Shown here: one piece after another, positions 38,641 through 50,840 of the stretch
Numbering within the stretch: position 1 is the stretch's first letter
How the letters are laid out: the number at the start of each line of letters is the position of its first letter
Assembly: GCA_027186245.1 (NCBI GenBank)
Contig: CP114497.1
Coordinates: 689,501-753,500, forward strand
Length of the DNA: 64,000 nt
Direction of reading: 5' to 3'
From: Coriaria nepalensis
Lineage: Eukaryota; Streptophyta; Magnoliopsida; Cucurbitales; Coriariaceae
Translations under genes and position numbers: made by a program
The notes under the pieces: generated by a model
What the model was told of the DNA's origin: nothing
Database searches by the model: none
What the model saw: only the letters and a program-made list of their open reading frames with translations

Positions 38641-40605
38641 GAATATTTGATTAAAACCAAGTACATCATAAGGTGGATTGATTATTTTATATATAGCAGA
38701 ACACTAAGGTATAAATTGTGTAAGTAAGCAAGTAATTTATAGGAAAAAAAAAAAAATATATATATATATATATATGTACAAATCTCTTAAATAAAGATAA
38801 AGAAAATAAGTTCTTATTCTCAACAAAGACTTTCCGATCTTTAAGGAAGCGGATTTAGTTCTTGTCCCATTGTTCTTATATGTCTCTGAACGTAAATTTC
38901 GATCGTTCTTGTAGATCCAATGATTAAAATATGTAACATATCGAAATCACTTAAATTAAGCTTGTATTAATATGAAATTTTATATAGCTAATACGCAAGT
39001 CGTATAAGATATTTGACAGACCGAAAACTTTTTCTTTTATGCAATACATCAAAATCACTTTCAAACTGAGTTCTTTTACTTTTCCTAGACCGAGTTCAAT
39101 TTCTTCTTTCACAGACCGATCTCCCTTCCCAGACCGAGATCATTTACTTTCCTAGATCGAGTTTAATTTATTTCTTCACAAACTGAGCTCCCTTTTTAGA
39201 CCGAATTCTGCATCTTACTTTGTAGACCCAGTTCTTCATTTTCCTTCCCAGACCAAGATCTAATATAATATAATTTCTCTCGGTTAGGGCTGGGTTCCCT
39301 TTCCCGATCAAGTTCTCGGTTTAGAAAGTCAAAAACATGACTTAGTTCTCGGTTTACAGATTGACATATGAGACTACAGACCGACATGTCGGAAACTCAA
39401 ACATAAACATGCTTTTGTCTTGATTGAGAACTTGATCTGAGTTTCGAGCCTACAAATTGAATAACGATATCCAAATTTTAGATTCAGATTAAGATTGTAT
39501 ACCGGTCTCTAGATTTGATATTCAAATTTTAGATTCATCGAATGTCAGTAATCATAATCATTCATCAACATTAAGAGAAAATGAAGTCATAATTATTAAA
39601 AAAAAATGAGAGAGAAAAATAATAAAAAATAATAAATAAAATAATAATATTTTAACTAATTTAGATTATTCTCCATTTTTTTAATCATATAATAATTTTC
39701 TAATCATTAAATCAAAATAAATAATTAATATAAAAAAAATATAAATAAAAATTGAATCCACTCTTTAATGTGGAGTGATAATGACTCCTCAACCACTCCC
39801 GTGAAAAAACTAACGATCAATTTTATTTTATTTTACCATTTCTAATAAGAAAAACATGAACAATGCTGATCATCTATCTAAGACGAAGAAGTCAAGTTCC
39901 AAATGTGACATCTGTCACTTCATATTTCTTAGCTGGCGTATATAGTTCAACTAGTGATCCATACAGTCATATCTATATATATATGTATCTGCTAGTTGCT
40001 AAAATCTTACAACTAATTAAGAGAAAAACAAAATTCAAAAGGTGAGGGGGGGAAAAAGGTGAAAATAAAAAAAAGGAAGGAAGAAAGTGATAATAACTTT
40101 GAAATGGGGGGCCTGCAAGTATAATTAGGAATCACTTTTTAAAACATGGGTGGGAATCACATAAGGATTCAGGATAGAGTAGAGTATAGACAGGCATCTT
40201 ATTATTAGATGTTCAAGCTGTAAAAGTGATTAGTTTTAGATTTTTAAATTAAACCATCTTTGATCACTTATTATTCAAATGAGATTGCTTGGTTGTAACT
40301 TAACTAAGTTATTATTAAGAGAAGTTATTAGATACAACGTATTTATTATAAATTAATTTATTTTAATTATGATAAAAAATAATAATATTAAATTAATAAT
40401 TAAATTTTCTTATATAAAGTTTCTGTTTAGTTAATTATTTACATAAATCTTCTAAATTAGACCCACAATAATTGAAAAGCAAAAGAAAACTCTCATTTTT
40501 ATTATTTAACATCAATTACAAGACCTACCATTAGGTAATAATAAATTACAATAAGATCCCTCTAAATGTCTCTCTATCTCATTGTAGTTACTGCTAGATA
40601 TTCTT
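38641..40605. other. Gene-poor spacer with an irregular AGACCGAG repeat
   Basis: This stretch has a TA run at 38756-38775, the AGACCGAG-type repeat listed separately, and an AT-rich part at 39590-39760. The final 150 bases are probably 3' untranslated sequence of the DUF761 gene. No gene is supported. Confidence 0.5.
39018..39257. repeat. Irregular tandem repeat of AGACCGAG-type units
   Basis: The octamer AGACCGAG or a close variant starts at 39018, 39063 (AAACTGAG), 39087, 39113, 39131, 39154 (AGATCGAG), 39180 (AAACTGAG), 39198, 39224 (AGACCCAG) and 39250 (AGACCAAG). The units are separated by T/C-rich spacers of about 9-19 bases. Further weak copies follow to about 39400. Confidence 0.65.
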
Positions 40606-41208
40606 CTACTTCTGGAGCTTCAACTCCTTGTAAAATCTGTTAATGAACTCCTCAGCAGCTTTGTCCACGTGGCATTCCTCATCGGCTTCCCGTAACGGGA
40701 ACGGTGAGTCGGTTATCCTCAGCTGCCGGACCATGGGACTCCTTCCGAACCCAGGAAGTACAATTAACGGTGATGCCTCAACGGCAGCAACCTCTTTGTT
40801 CAACAACTCCAAAACGGTCTTGACCGTATTAGCAGCTGCCACGTCATCTTCCAGAGTGTAAGGTGGGTAGGCACAGCGTCCGAACAGGTGTCGGCGCTTG
40901 CCTATGTGGAAGGCAGGGAAGGCGGGGCTGTTGCTGCAGCTGAACTCGTACTCAGTGGCTCCCACGAAGGAGGGCTGAAGTTTGTGAGAGCGGGAAGCGG
41001 CGCGGCCAGCATTAGAGGCGGATCCGCCGTGATGGTGATGGAACATTATGAGGTGGCCGATGGCTTTACCGGCGAGTTTGCCGCGTTTCATCATTACGTT
41101 GAGGTCTAGTAGCGCTAGCTTGCTCTTCGATATGCCCTTTCTCAGCATGAAATAAACTACGCGGACTATGCTTAGCAGTGTCTTTGTAATAACTAGATTT
41201 TGCTCCAT
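40606..41208 (-). CDS. DUF761 protein, Avr9/Cf-9 rapidly elicited 146-like
   Basis: An intronless frame of 200 codons from the ATG at 41206-41208. Known relatives are small plant proteins induced during defence (ACRE146 group); their biochemical role is not established. The N-terminus (TLLSIVRVVYFMLRKGISKSKLALLDLNVMMKRG) is the family's amphipathic/hydrophobic start. A His-rich FHHHHGGS stretch and YEFSCSNSPAFPAF follow. The C-terminus DKAAEEFINRFYKELKLQK is the DUF761 signature. The GC-rich coding sequence stands out from the AT-rich surroundings. TGGGCT/GGCCCA elements and TATA-like sequence lie 80-350 bases upstream. Confidence 0.9.
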   Translation of the reverse strand: MEQNLVITKTLLSIVRVVYFMLRKGISKSKLALLDLNVMMKRGKLAGKAIGHLIMFHHHHGGSASNAGRAASRSHKLQPSFVGATEYEFSCSNSPAFPAFHIGKRRHLFGRCAYPPYTLEDDVAAANTVKTVLELLNKEVAAVEASPLIVLPGFGRSPMVRQLRITDSPFPLREADEECHVDKAAEEFINRFYKELKLQK

Positions 41209-42775
41209 TTCTAGAGAGAGATAGAGAGATAGAGAGCTAGAGAGAGAAGTTGGTGTATATATATTTTTTTTTCTCGAGATGGCAGAGTGGGGAGGTGGTG
41301 TTGGGGTATATAAAGGAGCAGAGAGAGGGAGAGAGGGGACGAATATTGTAGTATTTCAATCTTCATTTCTCAATCATTGATGGCGTTTTCGTAATTTTTG
41401 AGATAAAAACTTGAACTTCGGCCCCCAATAAGGATTTGGACTCTTTTCAACATTTTATGAAGCCCACTAACGAAAGCCCAAATGTAGAATAGCTTTACCC
41501 TATATGGGCTAATGGAGGAGTACAAATCTTGATTTGAGTTGAATTGGACTTATAACAAGAAGTTGGCCCATCAATGATCTCAAAAAAAGAAAAACATTAC
41601 TTTGTAATTTTGTTTGATTAAAAACACTTAGGTAGGCAAAATTTTCGGTCCAACCGGAATTTCGATATTAAACCCGATATTAGAATTCATTTTAGTACTA
41701 ATTTTAGGTCCTTATTGAGATTAGGATTCTCGGTATCAACGGTACACAGTATTTATACATGATGATTGCAAAAGTTGGCAAATTGTCGAACGAAGAATTA
41801 TTAGAGCGATGTCTAGGAAGTTAATAGATCTATTCTCTCGAATATAATATAATATGTAAATATATTTTTAAAAAATAATAATTTAAATTATAAGTAAATT
41901 AAAGATGATGAAATAAAGTGTAATAATAAAAAAATATATGTATTAAAAGTAAAATAAATAAAATATGTATTAAATTAAAGATAATATAGAGTAAAATATA
42001 TAATTTAAATATGCATTAAATTAAAGATATAAAATAAATGAGATATTATATTAAAATAATAATATTGTACTATAAAAGAAATGAATATGACTTGATTATA
42101 GAGCAAAAGAAACATGATAAAATACTAATGGGTTACACTGGATTTGAATACTAAATTTACTGAATAACGAATAAGAAAATATTTATGGAATGTGAGGTTT
42201 TGAATGTCAGGAACACTATGAATCATGCAAGTAGAGTGCCTATGGAGTGGTAATTATCCTCGACATGATTTCTTCAAGGCTTTAAGTCTTGAAAGATTTT
42301 CAGAGCGTTGAGCCTTGGAAGCATTGGACTTTTGAGGTGGTTTTTATGATGGTTGTTTTGTGTTGGTTTTTGGTTGTGTGTCTTTTCACTTGGCAGAGGG
42401 TGGTATTTATATGCAACCAAAGACTTGACGGCCAAGCAATCTGAATTTGCCAGAAAAAGTCTCCCTGGTTCAAATTTTACTTTTTAGCCCTCCGAAAATA
42501 TACTTTCTAGTATTGGATCCCTGAATTGGACAATCAGGACTTTCCCTTTGTGATCTTATCATTTTCTAGTAATAGAGAGATTCTCGGATTTGCTAAAAAC
42601 CCCTTATAATTAGTCAAAAGTTTTCTACGATTTGTAAGTCCACTCTTGACTTTTACTAAATAATCCATAAACTTGATGAAATTTTCTTCTAATTTTATGA
42701 AAATACTCCTAAAATTGGCTAAAAAGAGTTGAAATAAAAAATAATCGATCAATAATTTTTCAAATTTGCCTCTTT

Positions 42776-42827
42776 AAGATCTTGGGCGGCCAACAAGGTT
42801 TGGCCAACCTTTGTCGCCCAAGATCTT
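42776..42827. repeat. Compact inverted repeat (hairpin)
   Basis: Perfect 13-bp arms AAGATCTTGGGCG and CGCCCAAGATCTT flank a 26-base centre. The centre itself nearly pairs (CAACAAGGTT with AACCTTTG around TGGCC), giving an almost full-length stem of about 23 bp. Confidence 0.75.
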
Positions 42828-44198
42828 GCTCGCCTAGGTGGTTGTAACTAGCCAACGCCCAACCTTGCTCGATCGGCCGACTTGCTAGATTCGATTGGCC
42901 AACCGGTTAGCCATTTGGCCAACTTTGTCAAAATTTGGCATATTTTGTCTCTTTTTCAATCGATTTCGCTATTTTTATTATCATCCCCTTTCATTACTTG
43001 TTAAAAATAATAATTTTAGCGCTAATAATATCAGCATTAAGAAAGTCATGACATGACCATTACCACACCATCTTAGTCCCAATGAAAATTTTGCTCACCC
43101 CTATAAATACCAACTAAAATTTTTAATAAAGGTTCTAACTCTTTTAAGAGACATTCTTATTATATTTACATAATTATAATACATACTAAATTTTATCACA
43201 ATCATAAAATATTTTTTTACATCACATCAATCATCATCAATCATCATATAAATAAAAAAGAAATATTTATTATTATAATAAAATTTAGAGCGCTTTCATG
43301 TGCATTCAAGATTTTCTCCTCTCTAGATATTTTGCTCACTTGTGTGTTTATTGCCGACGTGGTGCCTCAACCCCACACATTTCAAAAAAAGCCATCTTTT
43401 TGCGAGATAAATGTGTTAGATATCAAACAAAACAAGCTCTCTTTTTGAGTATTACTATTGTTTTATTTTTATTTTATTATTATTATTATTTATGTTTTAA
43501 ACTTCGAGGTCGACAGATTTTGTAAGGTTCAAACCATTGACCTCATTTTTCAGAGTAATATTAAGAGCTTAATTAAGCAATAAGCACTTCTTAAATAAAA
43601 ACAAGCTCTCTTTTCTTAATAATTAGACTTTTCTTATACATCTCCTCTCCCTTTCTCTCTACGCATCTCCAGTGGGTGACTGTGACTACTTTATATCAAT
43701 ACGGCTCGTGAACAAATGAATCAGAAAAACTAAGTATGATCGATCTAACACTCTCTTTCAATCTTTTATCACAACACAGGCGTTTGTTAATCCTAAAAAG
43801 TTTGTGGTTTAATGTTTAAAGCAATGTGTCTGGTCGCACAACGCCTGCACGTGAATTCTTCCAAGCATAGAACTTCAAACTCGTACTGCAGCCATTAGTT
43901 AATGAAACTTAATTTCATGAGCAAAGCAATTAGTCTATCCTTAACTACATGGTTATAAATTGCAATGAAATCATAATCAACCTCCCTATAAAGTTGTGGT
44001 TTAGAACTACATACACATAAAAGGCAGACCAACTTGCATGCTTCCTGTCCTTTTTTTATTACATGTTTCTTGAAAATTTTGACACCTTCACGACGACTAT
44101 TGATCACGTTAGCTTCTGATCAATGATCATGATGGATAACTAACATATCATGAGTTCCTTAGCTCAACAGATATTCTAAGATGATGAATCGCAACTCT

Positions 44199-44207
44199 TA
44201 TAAATAG
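44199..44207 (+). promoter_or_regulatory. TATA box of the DUF1677 gene
   Basis: TATAAATAG, a near-perfect plant TATA box, 137 bases upstream of the start codon. This implies a leader of about 105 bases. Confidence 0.65.
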
Positions 44208-44335
44208 AACTATTTACTTCACTTAAAGAACTACTACTACAATCAGAACTCATTTCAAGCTTCTATATCAGTCGAAAATACATTCAATCATCATTTTTTC
44301 CTAGCTAACATCTCAACCCGGCCCTAACCCTTTCA

Positions 44336-44959
44336 ATGGCGCCACATGGAGAATCAATTCCAAGCCCTATCATGACGAGATGCACTAAGCCGCCTAGACT
44401 TTCACCGACCAATCTTCAGAGAACGATTTCGGACATTTCGTTCGATTTAATAGCAAAAGAAGCCATTGATCAACATAGTCATCAAGTCAATGCGATTAAT
44501 AATAGTAACAACAATATTGATAACGAATTACCACCGATTTTAGAGGTGGAGGATGCAAAGTGCGAATGCTGCGGGATGAGCGAGGAGTGCACTCCAGAGT
44601 ATATAGACCGGGTGCGCGAGAAGTTCATGGGGAAGTGGATATGTGGTCTATGTTCTGAAGATGTGAAAGAAAAGGTGGAGAAGAACAATGGGGAGAAGAA
44701 GTTGGAAGAGGCATTGAGTTCACATATGAGTGCATGTGTGAAGTTTAACAAGCTAAGTAGGGCCTATCCTGTGCTTGTTCAAGCTGAGGCAATGAGGCAG
44801 ATTTTGAAGAGGAGGGGGAGTAGTAGCAATAGAACAAAGTCGATTAGTCCTAGAGATCATAAAATGGGTGGTGGTCAGATCAAAGGTGGGATTGCTAGGA
44901 GTTCAAGTTGCATTGCAGCCATTACAAGAGACATGAATGATCTCAAAATTTCCAATTGA
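44336..44959 (+). CDS. DUF1677 family protein
   Basis: Intronless frame of 207 codons. DUF1677 is a plant-only family of unknown function. The N-terminal part is polar, with RTISDISFDL and an Asn/Ser-rich linker. The conserved core is CECCGMSEECTPEYIDRVRE and KFMGKWICGLCSEDVKE, with CxCC and CxxC pairs that probably bind zinc. It continues with ALSSHMSACVKFNKLSRAYP and AEAMRQILKRR. The Ser/Arg-rich tail (RSSSCIAAITRDMNDL) is typical of the family. A clear TATA box precedes it, and a 132-bp foldback lies 96 bases after the stop, probably within the 3' untranslated region. Confidence 0.92.
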   Translation: MAPHGESIPSPIMTRCTKPPRLSPTNLQRTISDISFDLIAKEAIDQHSHQVNAINNSNNNIDNELPPILEVEDAKCECCGMSEECTPEYIDRVREKFMGKWICGLCSEDVKEKVEKNNGEKKLEEALSSHMSACVKFNKLSRAYPVLVQAEAMRQILKRRGSSSNRTKSISPRDHKMGGGQIKGGIARSSSCIAAITRDMNDLKISN

Positions 44960-45054
44960 ATTGGTATTCAATTCTCACATGATAACCTGCATGCATCCTT
45001 TAACTAGTACTTAGTGCTTCTAATTCTACCCTAATTATTACCTTTAACATAATA

Positions 45055-45186
45055 AACGAGAAAGTTTCTGCTATATCCGGCGTATACCATCCGGGTCGTG
45101 AGAGAAGATAGTAGACATCATGTAGTACGTCTCACTTTCTCTCTCTCATGGATGGTATACCCTGAAGTAGTAGATACTTTCTCGTT
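45055..45186. repeat. 132-bp foldback element (MITE-like or hairpin RNA-like)
   Basis: The left arm starts AACGAGAAAGTTTCTGCTA and the right end reads back as AACGAGAAAGTATCTACTA. Both arms share an uninterrupted GTATACCATCC and pair loosely through GAGAGAA/GTAGAC to a loop near ATCATGTAGTAC. The arms are about 60 bases, with roughly three quarters pairing. No convincing target-site duplication is visible. Confidence 0.75.
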
Positions 45187-45803
45187 ACTAATAGATCACT
45201 TCTGACTTGTATTTGTTTACGTCTCCCGCCATCTTTTTCCATAATCCCTGAGGTCCTTACTTTTTTTATACACCCCTTCTGGGGTTTTTCCTTTGGGAAT
45301 AAGAAATTTCCTAGTCGTGCTTCCCTAATCGGAGGTGACTTTAGTTGCTTTCTGTGTGTATAACGTCAAGAGGGGGTTTTTAGGGGTTGGATTTAGTGCT
45401 TGATTGCCTCGTTCATTCTCCTCTTCGTCTCACGAATAGTTTGTTTTGGTATGTACTGTTAACTCAACCATGTAGTGCTTTCTTGTATCAAGTTTGACCA
45501 ACATTTGAATAAAGTTTATTGTCATCAAATATTCGTCTCAATTTTTTGTTACATAGACTTCCATATCCGGTTCAGTTGAAATAGATAATCATAAATAGAG
45601 AAGAGACGTTCATAAACTAAATAGGAAGCACAAAGTACCAAGTATCAACAGTGCCAGTAAGAACTGAGACCCAACATATTATGTCTTATATCCGGTTCTG
45701 TCTTAATAAAACCTTAGCGCATATATATTGATAAAGTCATAAGTCTTGGTTGTTCTTTCTCAGCATCCATTCATTCTCAGCTACTTGAAACTTCAACTTC
45801 ATG

Positions 45804-48800
45804 TCAAATGAAAGACCAGTTCACAAACATGAAGCAGATACAGTGTGCATTCTCCTCCTCATTCAGCACCTTCCAAGCCACTGCTCTTTCATGCGAAACC
45901 GGTCGCCCCATGCTTGACAAACAAATCCCTCCTTGAAGACAAGCAAAACCCTGTCCAAATCAGACAAAAGAACGTCAACTAATTATTATGATAATAGTTT
46001 TAATACTACTGGAGACATTGAGAATGGACATAAACTACTAGACCTGTTGCATTATCTGTGGAAACTCGGTGCAGAGAGTCTTTCTTCCATGATCATCAAA
46101 TATTTTCTCCAAAGTTATGTCTTGTAGTGCGACCAATGTGGTCTCGAGCATATCAAGCCCGGCCTGGTTTGCAAAGGTGAAAACTGGTAGTGCCTGCATA
46201 ATAGACAGAAACAGAATTCACAAAATGAGACAGAAACAGAATTAAATGTAAATAAATCAAACGTAACAGACCTTCAATGAGCAGCACATGATTGCATCAG
46301 AGTGATGCCATAATGTCTTAAGAACAGACTCATTCCCTTCATTCCCTGATTTGAGCAGCTCCACACCCAAATAGCATCTGAAAATGCCATTCAATCTTTA
46401 TAACAAAACAAATCTAAGAAACTTTCGAAAACCTGAGTATTATTATGTTTTAATTACTAACCGATAACTGTTGCATATCCAGCTAGCAAGTGTTTGAGCT
46501 TCAGGTGTACCAAGTGGAGACCGCAAACCCGCTTGAGAACTCAAATGGGAAGGAGACAGAGCTAAGGCTACTCGTTGAACGGAGGATATAATGCTGCGAA
46601 CATATTGGCGAGCCATTGAAGCGACATGGTCTTGCATGTGGCTCTCAAATGCAAATTCAAATGCTATCGTCATTACAGATCTTGTACACCCAGAACTTCC
46701 ACTGTAATCACTTGACGATTTATTTCCAGTGGGCCCAATTTCAAGCGCAGAAGCAAGGTCAAGGGTACGATTTGGGCTAGAGGCTTCCTGAGATAATTTT
46801 GGGGTGCAAACATAAACAAATGCCGAAAAGGAGTATTGAAATATGAATATGTTGGATTCATTTGAAAGCTAGTTGCTAACCTTGCCAGAGTCGAGAGGTA
46901 TGATTCGAAAACCTGAAGGGAGAAGAGGTGCATCATCAGCAAAAGAGGCATCTATTGGTGCAAATATTAGTTCAGCACAAGTGCCTACTGCATTTTCATC
47001 CATCCCACTGCATAGCTGTACAAATCAGTGGAAAAGTGATAAGCCTGGGACCCGTAAAAAGAGCAAAATAATTGGAAGAAAATATATAAAAGGTACTTAC
47101 TTGCAAGAGAAACATTTCTCTAGGTATCATGGCTTCTTCAGGGGAATGGCCAATACCTTCTAACTTAATTACTTCCAGAAACTAGAGAGAAAAATTGAAT
47201 CATGTTCCATGAATTTAGCAGGAAAATGTGAAGGGTACTGATTTAATTATTAACAGCTGGTCACCTCTTCATGTTCAATGGTATGAGCTAGAGGAAGTAT
47301 TACTTGACTTCCAAAGCTTCCGACTCGAGAGCCGGGTAAGCTACAGGGGCCGACTTTAATGGCTGCAACTGAGTAAGCATCAATGTTACTGTCGGCCCAT
47401 TCTGACCTATGCTCCCTTAGGAACCTCAGTAGGATTGCAGGCGGTACATTCTGGACAAGTAAAAAGGGAAAGTAGACAAATGAAACATATAAAAATAGAA
47501 ACAATGGGGGAAGAGAATTGATATTTGTGGAATCATACCTGCAAGAGCATGGATGCTTTGGCACATAAAACAGCATTGCTAACAGGAGAGAATCCATTTG
47601 AAAACGAGAGGTTTAAACCCATTAGTTTATCAGGAGATGAGTTCACAAGAATGGTTACATCATCCATGCCATCATTTCCCATCACTGACCATCCCTCATC
47701 GATAAACCCATTAAGTGCCTCGTTAAAACCCCTATAGAATAATCTTGGTTAAATCACACGACTTCAACCAGACTCTGAATGAGATACAGAGAGTGTCGGT
47801 GATTGAATGCTTTACCTGGTCAACCTCTGACTAAGCGCTCGTAGGGCTGCAGGACGTCTGCCCCACCCAGATACATTAGACTGAGAGACCTCATGAGCTA
47901 TCTGCCTAAGCTGGCGTAGAGCCTGCATGTGAAGGGGAAAAAAAAGAGAGAAAGGAAAGGAGATGGACTTAGACAACTAGAGGAATGAAAGTGATAACCT
48001 ATACTATCATAGTTGTGGAAGACTAAAACTTACAGCCATAGTTGTCTTCTGAGCAAGAACAGTTGATGATTCATACAATGGACGCAATACCTCAGGCACA
48101 CTCCATGGCTAGTTAATGAATTAGTTAAACATGGAAGTTATTTACACTGAAATCATACTTTCAAAGCCAAACAATGCGAAACAAGAACAAGTGTTACCTC
48201 CAAATTCATGTGATCAACGATGTGTATGATTGACCCGCCCCCTTCACATGGGCGTATCAGATAGCCACTAGGCATCATTTCTGCTCTAACAAAATGTTGC
48301 ACAGCTGGCATGGTGGGACCATTCTGAGTGTTTTTAAGAGATCTCTCACAAACCTACATATACATCGACAAACTGAGTACAAATAACTGGATGCAAAATA
48401 ATTCTGTGTAAAATGTCATAACTACCTACCACAAGGCTACCATCTTCAAGAACAGAAGTATAGCGTAACAACCAGAAGTCACGAGCAGGCGCCAAAGTTG
48501 TCGGCGCATAGAGCTGAAATCACAAGAACAAAAAACAAAATGAGAAAACAGAATAAAAGATCATTATATATTCAAAATGTAATACAAGAAATTTAAAACA
48601 TAAAACCTGACCATTACCTGCATGTAAAGCAGCTCAATGGTTCCACCATTCGCAGTAGGCAGCACGTTAAGCACATCCAAAGCTCGGCAGTCGCGGAACC
48701 ACGACAGCCTATCCTTGAGGATTTCTGCAACCTGTACGAATGTAATACTTGCTTGTAAACTAAAATGAATATAAGCTGAAACTCAAAAGTAACATGAGAG

Positions 48801-50010
48801 AGAGAGAACTTACCCTAGTAGGCTCTAGACCCACCAGGCCACAGGCTCGTGCTGCCACACCGATGCAACCATGGGAAATAGCAACGATTCCAATGGAATC
48901 CGGACCAGGCTGTAGAAGATAAAAACCATAGAAAAAAACATAATTAAAGTACTAAAACAAACTTAAGACAGATTAAAAATAGAGACTTGGCACAAAAAGA
49001 GCAGACAGTGGAACTTTAATCAATTAAGGCTGACATAAAATGTCAGGGAGAAATGAATTATTTACTGAATTAAAAAAAAAAGGAGAGTACAGAAAGAGAC
49101 CTTCATTCCAGGCATTTGGACCCACTCGACAGCAGTTCCAGTAGCCTTTGAAAGAAACTCTGCTAAAGTCTCTTCTGCAATGGACAAAAGCCTGGAAACA
49201 AGAAAACAAAAAATTATAGAAAATGAATTGAATTCAACCATCCATTATCCAGAAACAGAGAGAGGGAGAGTCAGAGAAGAGACAACGGAGAAAGAAAGAA
49301 AAGGACTTGACAACAAAAAACGCACTAACCCTGCAGGACTAGCATCTCGTGGGGGATGCTCAGATGTCAAATTGTGTTGACCGCTAGTCACCACCGGTTC
49401 ACAACTTGCATCTTTCGTTGCAAGCGTCGTCTGTAAAAAACCCCACACACAAGTTTTCCAAAATCACAAATTTGACCACATTGTTTAAAGATAAATGACA
49501 AACATACACCAATCTCAACATTACTGGAAACATGTTTCTCACATTCTGAGTATGCTGACGGAAGTAGCCATTCTCATAAACCAAATGAGACACCTGCTTC
49601 TGCAACCGATCGTTCTCCTCCATTAACAGCTTATTCATGGCCGTCAACTTTCTATTCACAGCTTGCAGCCTTGACGCTTCCTTCCTCTGCTTCTCTCTGC
49701 ATCTGAAAGAGAATCGCATTTTGGTAATGTCAGGACATGAAAAAAAGGAGACGAATTTGTTTACAGATGAAATCCACAAAATTACAAGATTTATAGAATA
49801 CCTTCTGTTCTGAAACCAGACTTTAATCTGCTTAGGCTCGATGTTGGAGAGAATGGGACACTCTCTGATAAGCTGCTGGCGACGAATAGAACTGGGTTTA
49901 GGGCATTCATGATAGAGCCTTTCTAGTGCTTCAACCTGCTCAGGTGTATACCTCACGTATTTTCCATTATCCATCACTCCTTTGAATCCATCCTTGCAGG
50001 ACATCGCCAT
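45804..50010 (-). CDS. ATHB-15: Class III HD-ZIP transcription factor, ATHB15/CORONA ortholog
   Basis: Regulator of vascular and meristem patterning and organ polarity, acting in the nucleus. Eighteen exons, as usual for the class: 50010-49802, 49702-49543, 49430-49330, 49191-49101, 48909-48814, 48731-48618, 48513-48430, 48353-48198, 48108-48034, 47922-47816, 47731-47539, 47450-47265, 47181-47101, 47015-46881, 46787-46462, 46377-46272, 46193-46044, 45950-45804. They total 2517 nt, 838 aa. The start MAMSCKDG..MDNGKYVRYT fits ATHB15. The homeodomain (about residues 18-75) contains IEPKQIKVWFQNRR, followed by a leucine zipper (LTAMNKLLMEENDRLQKQV). The START domain (about 150-370) includes PGMKPGPDSIGIVAISHG. 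The MEKHLA C-terminal domain includes VLNEEENAHCICFMFVNWSF. The miR165/166 site spans the exon 4/5 junction. No truncation or frameshift was seen. Confidence 0.96.
48900..49112 (-). promoter_or_regulatory. miR165/166 target site split by an intron
   Basis: In the spliced HD-ZIP III message, exon 4 ends CCTGGAATGAAG (49112-49101) and exon 5 begins CCTGGTCCGG (48909-48900). Together they match the conserved miR165/166 site in the START domain, coding PGMKPGP. The site exists only in spliced mRNA. The GGA codon in place of GGG is a form I recall from ATHB15-type genes. Confidence 0.9.
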
Positions 50011-50811
50011 TTTCCTTACCCTTAAAAAGAAAACCCGCAGAGAGGAAAGTTCTCTCTAAGCGTAAGACTTAAAAATTCGAAGTACCCTCTTCTTCTTCTT
50101 CTTCTTCTTCTTCTTCTTCAAATAAAAAAAAAAAAAAAATACACTAGATGGAAATTTGAACAAACTTTATTTCCCGAAATGCAAAGATCTTTGCTCTAGT
50201 CCGAGACAAGCACACAAGACCAGAAGATGAAGTAAATCGTTCGAGATCAGAGCCTGAAGCTGAGAAAACCAACAAGGATCCGGCTTTTCCCCAAAAAAAA
50301 AAAAAAAAAATAGCACAAGATTCAAAGCTCTTACTAGTATAGTAACTTCTAATAAGCTCTAGTGAACTAATATCCAGATTGGCACCGACAATTCCTCATC
50401 ACGGGATCTGTTCAGTTTAGTTTCCTCTACGGCCTCAAGAACCACCGGAACTGTGCCGCCGTTTCGTGGCCATTTTTGCCGATATATCTAAAACATCTTT
50501 ACCCAGCTCGCTTCAGTGACGAAGAAAGGTCAACTGGAAAGGCATGGGGTCTGGAGATGGATCTAGCCAAGAATGGATAACGCTGCCTGCCTGCTCGGAA
50601 TCTTGATGAAGTTATGATTATTGGGGTTTAATATTAGCAGTGAGGTGTTTGAACAAGGAAAAGAAAATGGTTTTGCTTTCTTGTGCTTGGTTTGTAATGA
50701 AGTGGTTTTTGCAGCAGAGAGAAAGGTTTTACTGTACTTGTTGTTGTTGATGCTGCTGCTTCTGTTCTTGTTTGTTGTTATTTCATTGGCTCGTCACTTT
50801 CGGTCCCCTCC

Positions 50812-50840
50812 TCCCTCCCTCCCTCCCTCCCTCCCTCCCT
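50812..50840. repeat. (CCCT)n microsatellite
   Basis: About seven CCCT units followed by GCCT units, in the HB15 upstream region. Confidence 0.9.

Larger units (their letters stand above)
41209..44335. other. Gene-poor spacer, promoters of the DUF761 and DUF1677 genes
   Basis: Bases 41209-41570 hold the DUF761 leader (AG-rich) and GGCCCA/TGGGCT elements. Bases 41840-42120 are nearly pure AT. A hairpin at 42776-42827 is listed separately. It is followed by a GGCCAAC-rich stretch to about 42935. Bases 43640-44335 form the DUF1677 promoter. No other gene is supported. Confidence 0.5.

Noticed and set aside
41304..41315. TATATAAAGG as promoter TATA box of the DUF761 gene
   Set aside because: The consensus reads properly only on the plus strand, whereas the gene is on the minus strand. 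Its orientation is not decisive.
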